Shown here in pieces: positions 1 through 6,773 of a DNA stretch of 53,224 nucleotides. The stretch spans positions 1 to 53,224 of the forward strand of contig CALBGI010000036.1 in NCBI GenBank assembly GCA_937893675.1, read 5' to 3'. The stretch is from an uncultured Blautia sp. Lineage in GTDB: Bacteria > Bacillota > Clostridia > Lachnospirales > Lachnospiraceae. How positions within the stretch are numbered: position 1 is the first letter of the stretch; each line of letters begins with the position of its first letter. The notes beneath the pieces are model-generated. The model made no database searches and was not told the origin of the DNA. It saw only the letters and a program-made list of their open reading frames with translations. A program made the translations under genes and the position numbers.

Positions 1-2428
1 TGGGCTCAGGGGTAGCTGTAGGTCCAGGAACGCCCGTGGGCTCAGGAGTAGCTGTGGGTACAGGGGTGGCCGTAGGCGTGGGAACAGCCGTAGGTGCAGG
101 CGCTTTGTCATAGTAGACTTGGGGCGTCAGGTAATTGATATGCTCACCTTCCTGCTCCGGCAAAATGACAGTTCCGCTTAAAATGGATTTTTCCTTGTTT
201 ACAGAATATCCCTCATAATTTCTCGGAACAGCCTGGACAGTTTCACCGATTGTTCCATACAGAGGAAAATCCGCCGGTGTATCGGCAAGATAGCTTCCGT
301 CGTCCTGCTGAAGGTAGTGCTCTACCGCATAGACTGCAGATGTGGGGATGACGGGAACAGATTCCTTCTGCCATGAGCCGGTTAAAAGGACATCGGAAGA
401 GGGCATGGTCAGAATGCCGTTTTCGATGGAAATGCCTTCCGGTGACGTTACGGTCCACCCGCTGAAGCGCCACCCATCCAGAGCTGGTATGTTTGCTAAG
501 GAAATTTCACTGCCGGCTTCATATTTTGCAGTTTCGGGAAGAACAGGTGCATCCGCGGGCACATTTCCGTCATATTGATAGCAAAGTTCGAACGTCTCAG
601 GCAATGCGTAGGAGGAAACCAGTGCCATGGGAGGCTGCAGAGAGGAAACCTCCTGCTTTATTCCATTGACGGAAGGGGTATATCGCTTATCCGAAGCGTC
701 CGTATACCAGCCGTCTATGTACTGAGCGTTTCCGTCAGCTTCATATATGACCGTTTCGGCAGGTATGTCACACAGACTTACGGAAGCGTTGTCTGCCCAG
801 AAATCATGGCCCTCCGTATCTGCAAGATTATTTGCAAGGATACTGTCTGTAAAGACTGTGCTGGCCTGAGCGGTAACAACCATTCCTCCGCCGACTCCGG
901 AAGGGGAAACACTGCCTGCTGTGGCAGTATTTCTGGTGATCTCGCTGCCTGCTGCATTGAGCGAGCCTCCCATTGCAATGATACCGCCGCCTGCGAGTGA
1001 CTGGTTATTTTGTATTCTGGTACCATCCAAAAGGACAGCGGCAGAGGAACTGTATAAGCCGCCGCCATAGACAGAGGCCGCATTTCCGGAAAATTCGCAG
1101 GAGGAAAGCGTGATCTGCGGACTTTTGTTTGCGTAAAGGCCGGCTCCGTTTTGTGCGGTGTTCCCGGTGAGACTGGCGTTTTCCAGAGTGGCTGTTCCGC
1201 CTGTATCGTAGATACCGCCGCCGTAGGTGGAGACGTTGCCGGCAAGAATACTGGTGCCGGTGATGTGCAGAGTTCCTTTGTTATTGTAAAGGCCGCCGCC
1301 GTTTTTAGAAGCATTATTATCGGAAATGCTGCTGTTTGTGACGGTCAAAGCTCCTTTGTTGTTATAGACACCGCCGCCGTAGGCTGCGGTGTTGTTTGAA
1401 AGCGTTCCGCCGGACATCTCGAAAACGTCGGCAGAATAAACGCCGCCTCCGAAACCATAGCCGGATTCGCTTACTGCGCTGTTTCCGGAAATGGTGCCGC
1501 CGGACATATAAAAAGCACACGGCCCATAGCCGGCCTGCTTATGAACATAGACGCCGCCTCCATAAACGTTGCTGGAGAAAAAGGGAGTTACGGTATTTCC
1601 CGTGATCTCCCCGCCGTACATGTTGAACGTGCAGGCTCCGTTGGCACCGTTTAAGGTTACGCCACCGCCCATGCCGAAATAGGTGCCGCACTGAGAAATG
1701 GTACCGCCGTACATGTTAAACGTTCCCTGCTGCAGTTCTACACCGCCGCCCATACTGGAGGTATTGGTGTTTCCGGTGAGAGTGACACCGGGATACATAT
1801 TTGCGGTACCTCCGCCGTTGATATAAAGTAAGGGATTGGCTCTTTCGCCGTATCCGCCGGTAATGGTAAGGATATCTCCGAATTCGGAGCCAAGATTCAG
1901 CGTGCCGCCGGCTATGTTGATATTTTTATCCAGATAGTTGAGCGTATGCCCTTGCCCAAGAAGCGTGACGGTGTGACCGGCCGTTACCCTCAGATCATTT
2001 TCGTATGGGCAGTTCAGGTCAATGTCAGCAGTGAGACGAAGGGTAAAAGCGCTTCCTTCCGGAGATGCGATGATTTCCTGGAATGCGTTTACCAAATCAT
2101 CCTGTGAACCAATATCTGCGTTATGCTCTGCATCAAAGATGCTGCTGTTGCTGACTGCTTCAGAAGCGTATTCTTCAGAAGCATCATAATTTTCTGTTCC
2201 GTCTGTAAAGCCTTCCGCATTTTCAAACACAAACCCATCATCGGGAGGAAGTGCGTCAGACGGGATATCAGCAGAGCTGTTTTCCTGGCTCTGCTCCGTT
2301 ACCTCATTTCCATCGGTAAAGCCATCTGCTGCAAAGTCTTCGGCAAAAACAGCTGCTTCTGTGGAAAATAGCAGGATTGCTGAGAAAAATGCAGCGAAGG
2401 CTTTCAGATGCTTTCGCTTGTGCTTCAT
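1..2428 (-). CDS. Secreted beta-helix adhesin-like surface protein (3' end outside window)
   Basis: Open on the minus strand from the ATG at 2428 to the window edge: 809 codons without a stop, so the C-terminus is missing. A GAGGT ribosome binding site lies just upstream. Residues 1-30 form a signal peptide (MKHKRKH, then a hydrophobic stretch to VFA). An acidic linker follows, then roughly a dozen turns of about 25 residues built on GGG(V/L/I)Y-NNKG and xMSGGTISGN, the pattern of right-handed parallel beta-helix (Pmp/pectate-lyase-like) adhesins. After that comes an InlB/Listeria-Bacteroides type repeat ending in GWRFSGWTV, a second domain beginning YAVEHYLQQDDGSY, and a PTATPEPT low-complexity stalk. 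Such stalks usually precede a cell-wall sorting signal, which would lie left of position 1. The ligand cannot be told from sequence. Confidence 0.85.
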   Translation of the reverse strand, partial: MKHKRKHLKAFAAFFSAILLFSTEAAVFAEDFAADGFTDGNEVTEQSQENSSADIPSDALPPDDGFVFENAEGFTDGTENYDASEEYASEAVSNSSIFDAEHNADIGSQDDLVNAFQEIIASPEGSAFTLRLTADIDLNCPYENDLRVTAGHTVTLLGQGHTLNYLDKNINIAGGTLNLGSEFGDILTITGGYGERANPLLYINGGGTANMYPGVTLTGNTNTSSMGGGVELQQGTFNMYGGTISQCGTYFGMGGGVTLNGANGACTFNMYGGEITGNTVTPFFSSNVYGGGVYVHKQAGYGPCAFYMSGGTISGNSAVSESGYGFGGGVYSADVFEMSGGTLSNNTAAYGGGVYNNKGALTVTNSSISDNNASKNGGGLYNNKGTLHITGTSILAGNVSTYGGGIYDTGGTATLENASLTGNTAQNGAGLYANKSPQITLSSCEFSGNAASVYGGGLYSSSAAVLLDGTRIQNNQSLAGGGIIAMGGSLNAAGSEITRNTATAGSVSPSGVGGGMVVTAQASTVFTDSILANNLADTEGHDFWADNASVSLCDIPAETVIYEADGNAQYIDGWYTDASDKRYTPSVNGIKQEVSSLQPPMALVSSYALPETFELCYQYDGNVPADAPVLPETAKYEAGSEISLANIPALDGWRFSGWTVTSPEGISIENGILTMPSSDVLLTGSWQKESVPVIPTSAVYAVEHYLQQDDGSYLADTPADFPLYGTIGETVQAVPRNYEGYSVNKEKSILSGTVILPEQEGEHINYLTPQVYYDKAPAPTAVPTPTATPVPTATPEPTGVPGPTATPEP

Positions 2429-2509
2429 CGTTTTACCTCGATCCATTTTGTTTTTTCATCTGTAAGAGGAATTGTCATCTCATGAAGGCATGCATCTCCT
2501 TTCTCACGT

Positions 2510-2515
2510 ATTATA
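2510..2515 (-). promoter_or_regulatory. Possible -10 of the adhesin gene
   Basis: TATAAT on the minus strand 82 bp upstream of the adhesin start codon. I see no good -35 at 17-18 bp, so the promoter may need an activator. Confidence 0.35.
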
Positions 2516-2517
2516 AT

Positions 2518-2571
2518 AAAAAAATGGAAGCGAACGATAAATCAGAGAATATCGCGCACTTCCATTTTTAT
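2518..2571 (-). terminator. Intrinsic terminator after the arsR-araC operon
   Basis: Inverted repeat AAAAATGGAAG/CTTCCATTTTT with an inner CGATA/TATCG stem. Read on the minus strand it is followed by a T-rich run, so it closes the arsR-araC transcript about 120 bp downstream of the araC-type stop codon. The same A/T run also lies against the adhesin promoter. Confidence 0.65.
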
Positions 2572-2688
2572 GCCATAACATAAAATGAAATAAATTCAAC
2601 AAAATATAATGTCAAGGAAAGTATTATAATGACAGAAAGAAAAAAATCTGATTTATCCAACAGATTATAGCATGGACCTGAAAAATGT

Positions 2689-3573
2689 CTAGTCATTAAA
2701 AGCAACAGGTGGTGCTGCGTTGATTTTTCGGTATTCCGTAGGCAGCACGCCGGCATATTCCCGAAAAGCGGAGCTGAATTTGCTCTGGGATTCGTATCCG
2801 ATCTGGCGGGCAATGTCCGCAATGCTGCTGTCGGTGGTGCGCAGAAGCTCCATGGCATGCCGGATGCGGTATTCTTTCATATAAGAAGCAATGGGCTGTC
2901 CGTAAACACCCTTGAACACCTCTTTCAAGGTGGAGGTGTTTACCAGATATTTCTGGGAAAGCGCATCAATGGTGATACGGCGGTCCAGGTTCTGGGTCAG
3001 ATATTCGTGGATCGTCTTCATCAGCTCCGCCTGTTGGGACTGGTAGGGATTTACCTCTTTTTTCTGCGAAAAATCAGAAGTCAGCAAAAAGAAGAGAAGC
3101 TCCTGGATTTTCAGTCGGTAGTAGGGCAGGCGCAATTTTTCCGGAACCAGGGAAAGCCCTTTGAAAATCTGCTGGATTTCCGGGGAGGAGGGCAGACTCA
3201 GAGGCATTTTAAAATAGGCCAGCTGTCTTTTAAGTGCGGCTCTGTCCGGTTTCAGATCCGTCCACACAGAGGGCGGATTTTCCAAAAGAATGTCGAAGTC
3301 CAGGATGACCTGGATCCCGGTGTAGTGCCCAAGGGGAAAATCCATGCTGGAGTTGAAACAGCAGGACAAGGCATTTATGGACAGATCGCCGTTTCCCAGG
3401 TATACGGTGGTGTTGTTCTGCATATGCCAGCCGAGACGGCCGCTGGAACAGTAGTTGATCTCCAGGGCAGCAGCCTGGGGATGAAGATGGGAATGCTCTT
3501 TCGGGGCAGTTGCCCCGGTCTGCTCTACAAGACTGAGGGAAGCGCCTGGAAACACAGGATAGGTTTTTTTCAT
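2689..3573 (-). CDS. AraC-family transcriptional regulator
   Basis: 294-residue DNA-binding regulator. The N-terminal ~180 residues resemble a cupin-like sensing domain (KEHSHLHPQAAALEINYC... is the usual start of the jelly roll). The C-terminal ~100 residues hold two helix-turn-helix motifs: ITIDALSQKYLVNTSTLKEVFK, then SIADIARQIGYESQSKFSSAF ending near LPTEYRK, the AraC signature. I chose the ATG at 3573 because GGAGG sits 8 bp upstream; the GTG at 3582 would overlap that ribosome binding site. It begins 5 bp after the arsR stop codon, so the two are co-transcribed and probably translationally coupled. The effector is unknown. A 17-bp tandem repeat with AraC-like spacing (4069-4106) in the locus control region is a plausible target. 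Confidence 0.9.
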   Translation of the reverse strand: MKKTYPVFPGASLSLVEQTGATAPKEHSHLHPQAAALEINYCSSGRLGWHMQNNTTVYLGNGDLSINALSCCFNSSMDFPLGHYTGIQVILDFDILLENPPSVWTDLKPDRAALKRQLAYFKMPLSLPSSPEIQQIFKGLSLVPEKLRLPYYRLKIQELLFFLLTSDFSQKKEVNPYQSQQAELMKTIHEYLTQNLDRRITIDALSQKYLVNTSTLKEVFKGVYGQPIASYMKEYRIRHAMELLRTTDSSIADIARQIGYESQSKFSSAFREYAGVLPTEYRKINAAPPVAFND

Positions 3574-3578
3574 GAAGC

Positions 3579-3953
3579 TCACCTCCGTGCTTCAGAAGAG
3601 GGGCAGGCGATTTCCACAAGCTCTTCAATGATATGGTGGAGACAGCGGGCCCGGGAAGTATCCGAAGCCTTGTAGTAGACTTCCTTGCCTTCTCTTCGGC
3701 TGACGATCAGTCCGCTCGCTTTCAGAAGCTTCAGATGATGAGAGACCGCCGGGCTTGACATATCCATGAGAGCGGAGATGTTGATGACACATTCCTCACA
3801 GTGGCAGAGTATCCAGAAGATGCGCATGCGGCTGCTGTCGCCCAACTGCTTGAATAATTCAGACACTGTCTGAAAATCCTCAGTTTTGGGCATATGGGAA
3901 AATTTCTCGGTGGTATTTTGGCCGTGATCGTGGGGGAGAATATGGTCGCTCAT
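3579..3953 (-). CDS. ArsR/SmtB-family metal-responsive repressor
   Basis: 124-residue winged-helix repressor. The core reads LGDSSRMRIFWILCHCEECVINISALM, then the recognition helix region SSPAVSHHLKLLKASGL and the beta-wing RREGKEVYYKA. The Cys-rich CHCEEC segment lies at the alpha-3 metal-sensing position used by CadC/CmtR-type sensors of Cd, Pb or Zn, and the N-terminus has a His-rich DHILPHDHGQ stretch. The reading frame extends further upstream, but the ATG at 3953 has AAGGAG 10 bp before it and gives the normal family length. It is divergent from the HMA/P1B-ATPase genes, so it very likely represses them and itself, releasing DNA on metal binding. The exact metal is inferred, not shown. 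Confidence 0.93.
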   Translation of the reverse strand: MSDHILPHDHGQNTTEKFSHMPKTEDFQTVSELFKQLGDSSRMRIFWILCHCEECVINISALMDMSSPAVSHHLKLLKASGLIVSRREGKEVYYKASDTSRARCLHHIIEELVEIACPSSEARR

Positions 3954-3985
3954 GGATATGTCGCTCCTTTTTACAAAAAACTGAA

Positions 3986-4007
3986 CCGTTAAGTAACTAT
4001 TAAATTG
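3986..4007. promoter_or_regulatory. Operator-like site, arsR side
   Basis: Imperfect inverted repeat (TTAA..TTAA core) just downstream of the arsR -10. On the minus strand it matches the site at 4160-4181 at about 15 of 22 positions, with CAATT at one end and ACTTAA near the other. A likely ArsR-type operator for autorepression. Confidence 0.55.
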
Positions 4008-4016
4008 ACAGAATCT

Positions 4017-4046
4017 ATTATAGAAGCTTTTGAAACACAGTGTCAA
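4017..4046 (-). promoter_or_regulatory. arsR-araC promoter
   Basis: Minus-strand TTGACA (4041-4046), 18-bp spacer, TATAAT (4017-4022). Both hexamers match the sigma-A consensus perfectly. The transcript starts inside or next to the operator-like site at 3986-4007. Confidence 0.75.
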
Positions 4047-4068
4047 CAGAAAATGCAAAATCGCAGGA

Positions 4069-4106
4069 TTTCGCCCAAACAGAAGTTTTTTTCGCCCAAA
4101 CAGAAG
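4069..4106. repeat. 17-bp exact tandem direct repeat at 21-bp period
   Basis: TTTCGCCCAAACAGAAG occurs at 4069-4085 and again at 4090-4106, with a 4-bp spacer. This 17+4 layout equals the paired half-site arrangement of AraC-type regulators. The pair lies between the two divergent promoters, 16 bp upstream of the -35 of the HMA/ATPase promoter. Confidence 0.8.
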
Positions 4107-4122
4107 AAGCTTCCCCAATCCC

Positions 4123-4151
4123 TTGCAATTTTGGAAGGAAGAATTTATAAT
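4123..4151 (+). promoter_or_regulatory. Promoter of the HMA/P1B-ATPase operon
   Basis: TTGCAA (4123-4128), 17-bp spacer, TATAAT (4146-4151). The start site would fall at about 4158-4160, at the left edge of the operator at 4160-4181. Confidence 0.75.
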
Positions 4152-4159
4152 GAGCTCAA

Positions 4160-4181
4160 CAATTAAACAAATACTTAATTG
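4160..4181. promoter_or_regulatory. Operator-like inverted repeat, efflux side
   Basis: Perfect 7-bp inverted repeat CAATTAA ... TTAATTG with an 8-bp spacer, at the transcription start and before the ribosome binding site. Related to the site at 3986-4007, so each divergent promoter carries one copy. Probable ArsR binding site. Confidence 0.65.
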
Positions 4182-4204
4182 ATAAAATGAAAGGAGAACA
4201 GGAC

Positions 4205-4423
4205 ATGAAAAAAACTTATAAAATCGAGGTTGACTGTGCAAACTGTGCAAACAAAATGGAGGACGCTGCAAAGAAGACCGCCGGTGTAAAAAGCGCGGTT
4301 GTGAATTTTATGACCCAGAAGATGATCGTGGAATTCGAGGAAGGGCAGGATGCAAAAACGGTCATGCAGGAGGTTTTGAAAAACTGCAAAAAAGTAGAGG
4401 ATGACTGTGAAATCTTCTTTTAA
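4205..4423 (+). CDS. Heavy-metal-associated (HMA) domain metallochaperone
   Basis: 72-residue free-standing ferredoxin-fold HMA domain. The metal-binding loop near the N-terminus is DCANCANKM (CxxC), followed by AAKKTAGVKSAVVNF and VMQEVLKNCKKVEDDCE. The acidic DC before ANC differs from the M-x-C-x-x-C of copper chaperones and resembles Zn/Cd-type domains. The ATG at 4205 is chosen because AAAGGAG lies 8 bp upstream; an in-frame ATG at 4187 precedes that site. It is the first gene after the promoter and ends 36 bp before the ATPase, which itself has no N-terminal HMA domain. The pair therefore works like a split version of a normal HMA-fused pump, delivering metal to it. Confidence 0.9.
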   Translation: MKKTYKIEVDCANCANKMEDAAKKTAGVKSAVVNFMTQKMIVEFEEGQDAKTVMQEVLKNCKKVEDDCEIFF

Positions 4424-4459
4424 ATTTTTCTCTGTGAAAGACAGGTGGAGGTTTGTGAC

Positions 4460-6340
4460 ATGAACAAGAAACAGAAAAAAATGCTTCTGAGGATCATCAT
4501 AGCCGCGGTTCTGATGGTGATGCTTACCTTTGTGCCGGCGGAAGGGATGTTAAGACTTCTGTTGTACCTGGTACCTTATCTGGTGATCGGCTACGATATT
4601 CTTTTAAAGGCGCTGAAAGGCATCAGAAACCGCCAGGTGTTTGACGAAAATTTTCTTATGGCAGTGGCAACTGTGGGAGCGATCGCGATCGGCCTCAGCC
4701 GGGACGGGGATTATGTGGAAGCGGTGGCAGTTATGCTGTTTTATCAGATCGGAGAGCTGTTTCAGAGCTATGCGGTGGGGAAAAGCCGCCGCAATATCAG
4801 TCAGCTCATGGATATCCGGCCGGATTACGCCAATGTGGAGCAGGATGGAGCTCTTGTGCAGACCGATCCGGATGAGGTGGAGATCGGCAGCGTCATTATT
4901 GTACAGCCGGGAGAAAAGGTGCCTATTGACGGAGTGATCCTGGAAGGAACCTCGAGCCTTAATACAAGCGCACTCACCGGGGAGAGTCTTCCCGTGGACG
5001 CGAAGGCGGGAGACGAGATCATCAGCGGCTGCATCAATATGACCGGTGTGCTGAAGATCAGAACGACCAAGGAATTCGGGGAATCTACGGTTTCCAAGAT
5101 CCTGGATCTGGTGGAGAACGCAAGCTCCAGAAAATCCCGCTCCGAGGATTTTATCTCACGGTTTGCCAGGGTGTATACGCCTGCGGTCTGCTACGGCGCC
5201 CTTGCGCTGGCTGTGCTTCCGCCGCTGGTGCGCATGTTCGCGCTGGGAATGCCGCCGGAATGGGGCGACTGGATTTACCGTGCCCTGACATTTTTGGTGA
5301 TCAGCTGCCCCTGTGCGCTTGTGATCAGTATTCCGCTGAGCTTTTTTGCCGGAATTGGCGGCGCCAGCAAGGAAGGGGTTCTGGTAAAGGGCTCCAACTA
5401 TCTGGAAGCCCTGTCCAAAACAGACTGCGTGGTGTTTGATAAGACCGGGACACTGACGCAGGGTGTCTTTGAGGTGAATGCCATTCATCACAATACCATG
5501 GAGGAAGAGCAGCTTCTGGAGTATGCGGCTCTTGTGGAGAGCGCATCCTCACACCCGATCAGCAAGAGTCTTCTCGCAGCTTACGGAAAAGAGCCTGACA
5601 GAACGAGAGTGCGTGACATTCAGGAAATCAGCGGAAACGGCATCTGCGCCCTGGTGGACGGAAAAAAGGTTGCCGTGGGAAACGATAAGCTGATGAAACA
5701 GATTGGTGCTTCCTATAAAGACTGCCATCTGGTGGGAACCATCATACATATTGCCGTAGATGGGGAATACGAAGGACATATCGTAATTTCCGATGTATTG
5801 AAACCCACGGCTGCAAAGGCCATGGAGGCTCTGAAAAAGGCGGGCATCCGCAGGACGGTGATGCTGACCGGAGATGCGAAACGCGTTGCAGAGCAGGTGG
5901 CAGAGACGCTTGGTGTGGATGAGGTGTACAGCGAGCTTTTGCCGGGGGATAAGGTGAGCAAGGTAGAAGCGCTTCTGGAGAAGGAAACTGGCGGCAAACT
6001 GGCTTTTGTCGGAGACGGGATCAACGATGCGCCGGTGCTTTCCAGAGCAGATATCGGAATCGCCATGGGAGCCATGGGTTCGGACGCGGCCATTGAGGCG
6101 GCAGATGTGGTGCTCATGGATGACGACCCTGTGAAAATTGCAAAAGCGATCCGGATTTCCCGGAAATGCCTGGGAATTGTATACCAGAATATTGTATTTG
6201 CCATAGGGATCAAGGTGATATGCCTGATTCTGGGCGCGCTTGGGATCGCCAATATGTGGCTGGCTATTTTTGCCGATGTGGGAGTGATGGTCATTGCCGT
6301 TTTGAATGCGATTCGCGCGTTGTTTGTGAAGAAACTGTAA
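4460..6340 (+). CDS. zntA: Zn/Cd/Pb-type P1B ATPase efflux pump
   Basis: 626-residue membrane ATPase that exports divalent soft metals using ATP. Visible motifs: actuator TGES (~172), transmembrane metal site SCPCALV (~282), phosphorylation site DKTGTLT (Asp ~327), SSHP of the nucleotide domain (~364), and hinge GDGINDAP (~517). In the last two membrane segments, Lys in AIGIKVICL and Asp in ADVGVMVIAVLN match the conserved Lys/Asp pair of ZntA/CadA pumps and argue against copper. The N-terminus starts directly with a membrane segment; the usual HMA domain is the separate gene upstream. The ATG at 4460 has GGAGG 8 bp before it. Repression by the neighbouring ArsR protein is likely. Confidence 0.93.
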   Translation: MNKKQKKMLLRIIIAAVLMVMLTFVPAEGMLRLLLYLVPYLVIGYDILLKALKGIRNRQVFDENFLMAVATVGAIAIGLSRDGDYVEAVAVMLFYQIGELFQSYAVGKSRRNISQLMDIRPDYANVEQDGALVQTDPDEVEIGSVIIVQPGEKVPIDGVILEGTSSLNTSALTGESLPVDAKAGDEIISGCINMTGVLKIRTTKEFGESTVSKILDLVENASSRKSRSEDFISRFARVYTPAVCYGALALAVLPPLVRMFALGMPPEWGDWIYRALTFLVISCPCALVISIPLSFFAGIGGASKEGVLVKGSNYLEALSKTDCVVFDKTGTLTQGVFEVNAIHHNTMEEEQLLEYAALVESASSHPISKSLLAAYGKEPDRTRVRDIQEISGNGICALVDGKKVAVGNDKLMKQIGASYKDCHLVGTIIHIAVDGEYEGHIVISDVLKPTAAKAMEALKKAGIRRTVMLTGDAKRVAEQVAETLGVDEVYSELLPGDKVSKVEALLEKETGGKLAFVGDGINDAPVLSRADIGIAMGAMGSDAAIEAADVVLMDDDPVKIAKAIRISRKCLGIVYQNIVFAIGIKVICLILGALGIANMWLAIFADVGVMVIAVLNAIRALFVKKL

Positions 6341-6399
6341 TTGCGATACGAGTGTTTTGGTGTCATGGGAAATGATGACCGGATGTTTCCCTGACACAA

Positions 6400-6593
6400 A
6401 AAACGCTCCGCGCAGGAGTCTTTGTTTTTCCATCATAAAGAGCCAACCGATATGTACTGTATCGATTGGCTCTTTATGAATTTGTCATATCCATTGGACT
6501 GTACCTCTTTCCTGGATTTTGTTTGGGGTGTTACGTTACGTTTTCGGTGGTCCGTCCTCCTTGTGTTTATTTTGTTTACTTGTTTTATTTGAT
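6400..6593 (-). ncRNA. Candidate small RNA (speculative)
   Basis: A minus-strand promoter, TTGACA (6623-6628), 17-bp spacer, TATATT (6600-6605), faces a region with no credible gene. The predicted transcript of about 200 nt contains AAGGAGG without a start codon at normal distance, a six-codon reading frame (MDMTNS), the strong palindrome at 6435-6477, and ends at a small CTCC/GGAG hairpin followed by TTTTTT. It may be a regulatory RNA, a leader peptide remnant or chance. Confidence 0.22.
6435..6477. repeat. 43-bp near-perfect palindrome (hairpin)
   Basis: ATAAAGAGCCAA ... TTGGCTCTTTAT outer stem of 12 bp, one C/A mismatch, then CGATA/TATCG inner stem around a 7-nt loop. No T-run follows on either strand, so it is not a plain intrinsic terminator. 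It may protect the 3' end of the pump mRNA or be part of a minus-strand RNA. Confidence 0.75.
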
Positions 6594-6599
6594 GTATTT

Positions 6600-6628
6600 A
6601 ATATAACAGATAAAAACATATTTGTCAA
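6600..6628 (-). promoter_or_regulatory. Orphan minus-strand promoter
   Basis: TTGACA, 17-bp spacer, TATATT with no gene of normal size downstream before the convergent end of the ATPase gene. Confidence 0.45.
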
Positions 6629-6692
6629 TAAAAAATCTGAAAAATTATAAAAATAATAATTAAAAATAGAAATAAATAGGGCGGAACTTTCA

Positions 6693-6721
6693 TTGAAAAA
6701 CAAAGAATGGAATGATAAAAT
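6693..6721 (+). promoter_or_regulatory. Promoter of the GNAT-azlCD-larBC cluster
   Basis: TTGAAA (6693-6698), 17-bp spacer, TAAAAT (6716-6721), about 50 bp before the acetyltransferase start codon. Confidence 0.55.
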
Positions 6722-6773
6722 ATTTACAGTGTGTTTAGAAGCAATATGATTACAGAGGAATGGAAGAAAGAAT

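Larger units (their letters stand above)
6341..6773. other. Intergenic region of 433 bp
   Basis: No supported protein gene. It holds a weak GC-rich hairpin with T-runs on both sides (about 6405-6430, possible pump terminator), a long palindrome (6435-6477), a minus-strand promoter (6600-6628) and the promoter of the next gene (6693-6721). Confidence 0.6.

Noticed and set aside
778..1314. 178-codon minus-strand frame inside the adhesin region
   Set aside because: It is in another frame of the adhesin gene, which reads through without stops as a beta-helix protein.
1..2428. Tandem PT-rich and GGG-rich repeats as a CRISPR-like array
   Set aside because: The repeats are in frame, coding and degenerate at DNA level, with no constant repeat/spacer structure.
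2857..3675. 272-codon plus-strand frame opposite the AraC-type gene
   Set aside because: A shadow of the AraC/ArsR genes; no domain, and it would span the junction of two real genes.
5549..6436. 295-codon minus-strand frame opposite the P1B ATPase
   Set aside because: Composition is atypical (His/Asn-rich), it lacks a motif and it overlaps the conserved hinge of the pump gene.
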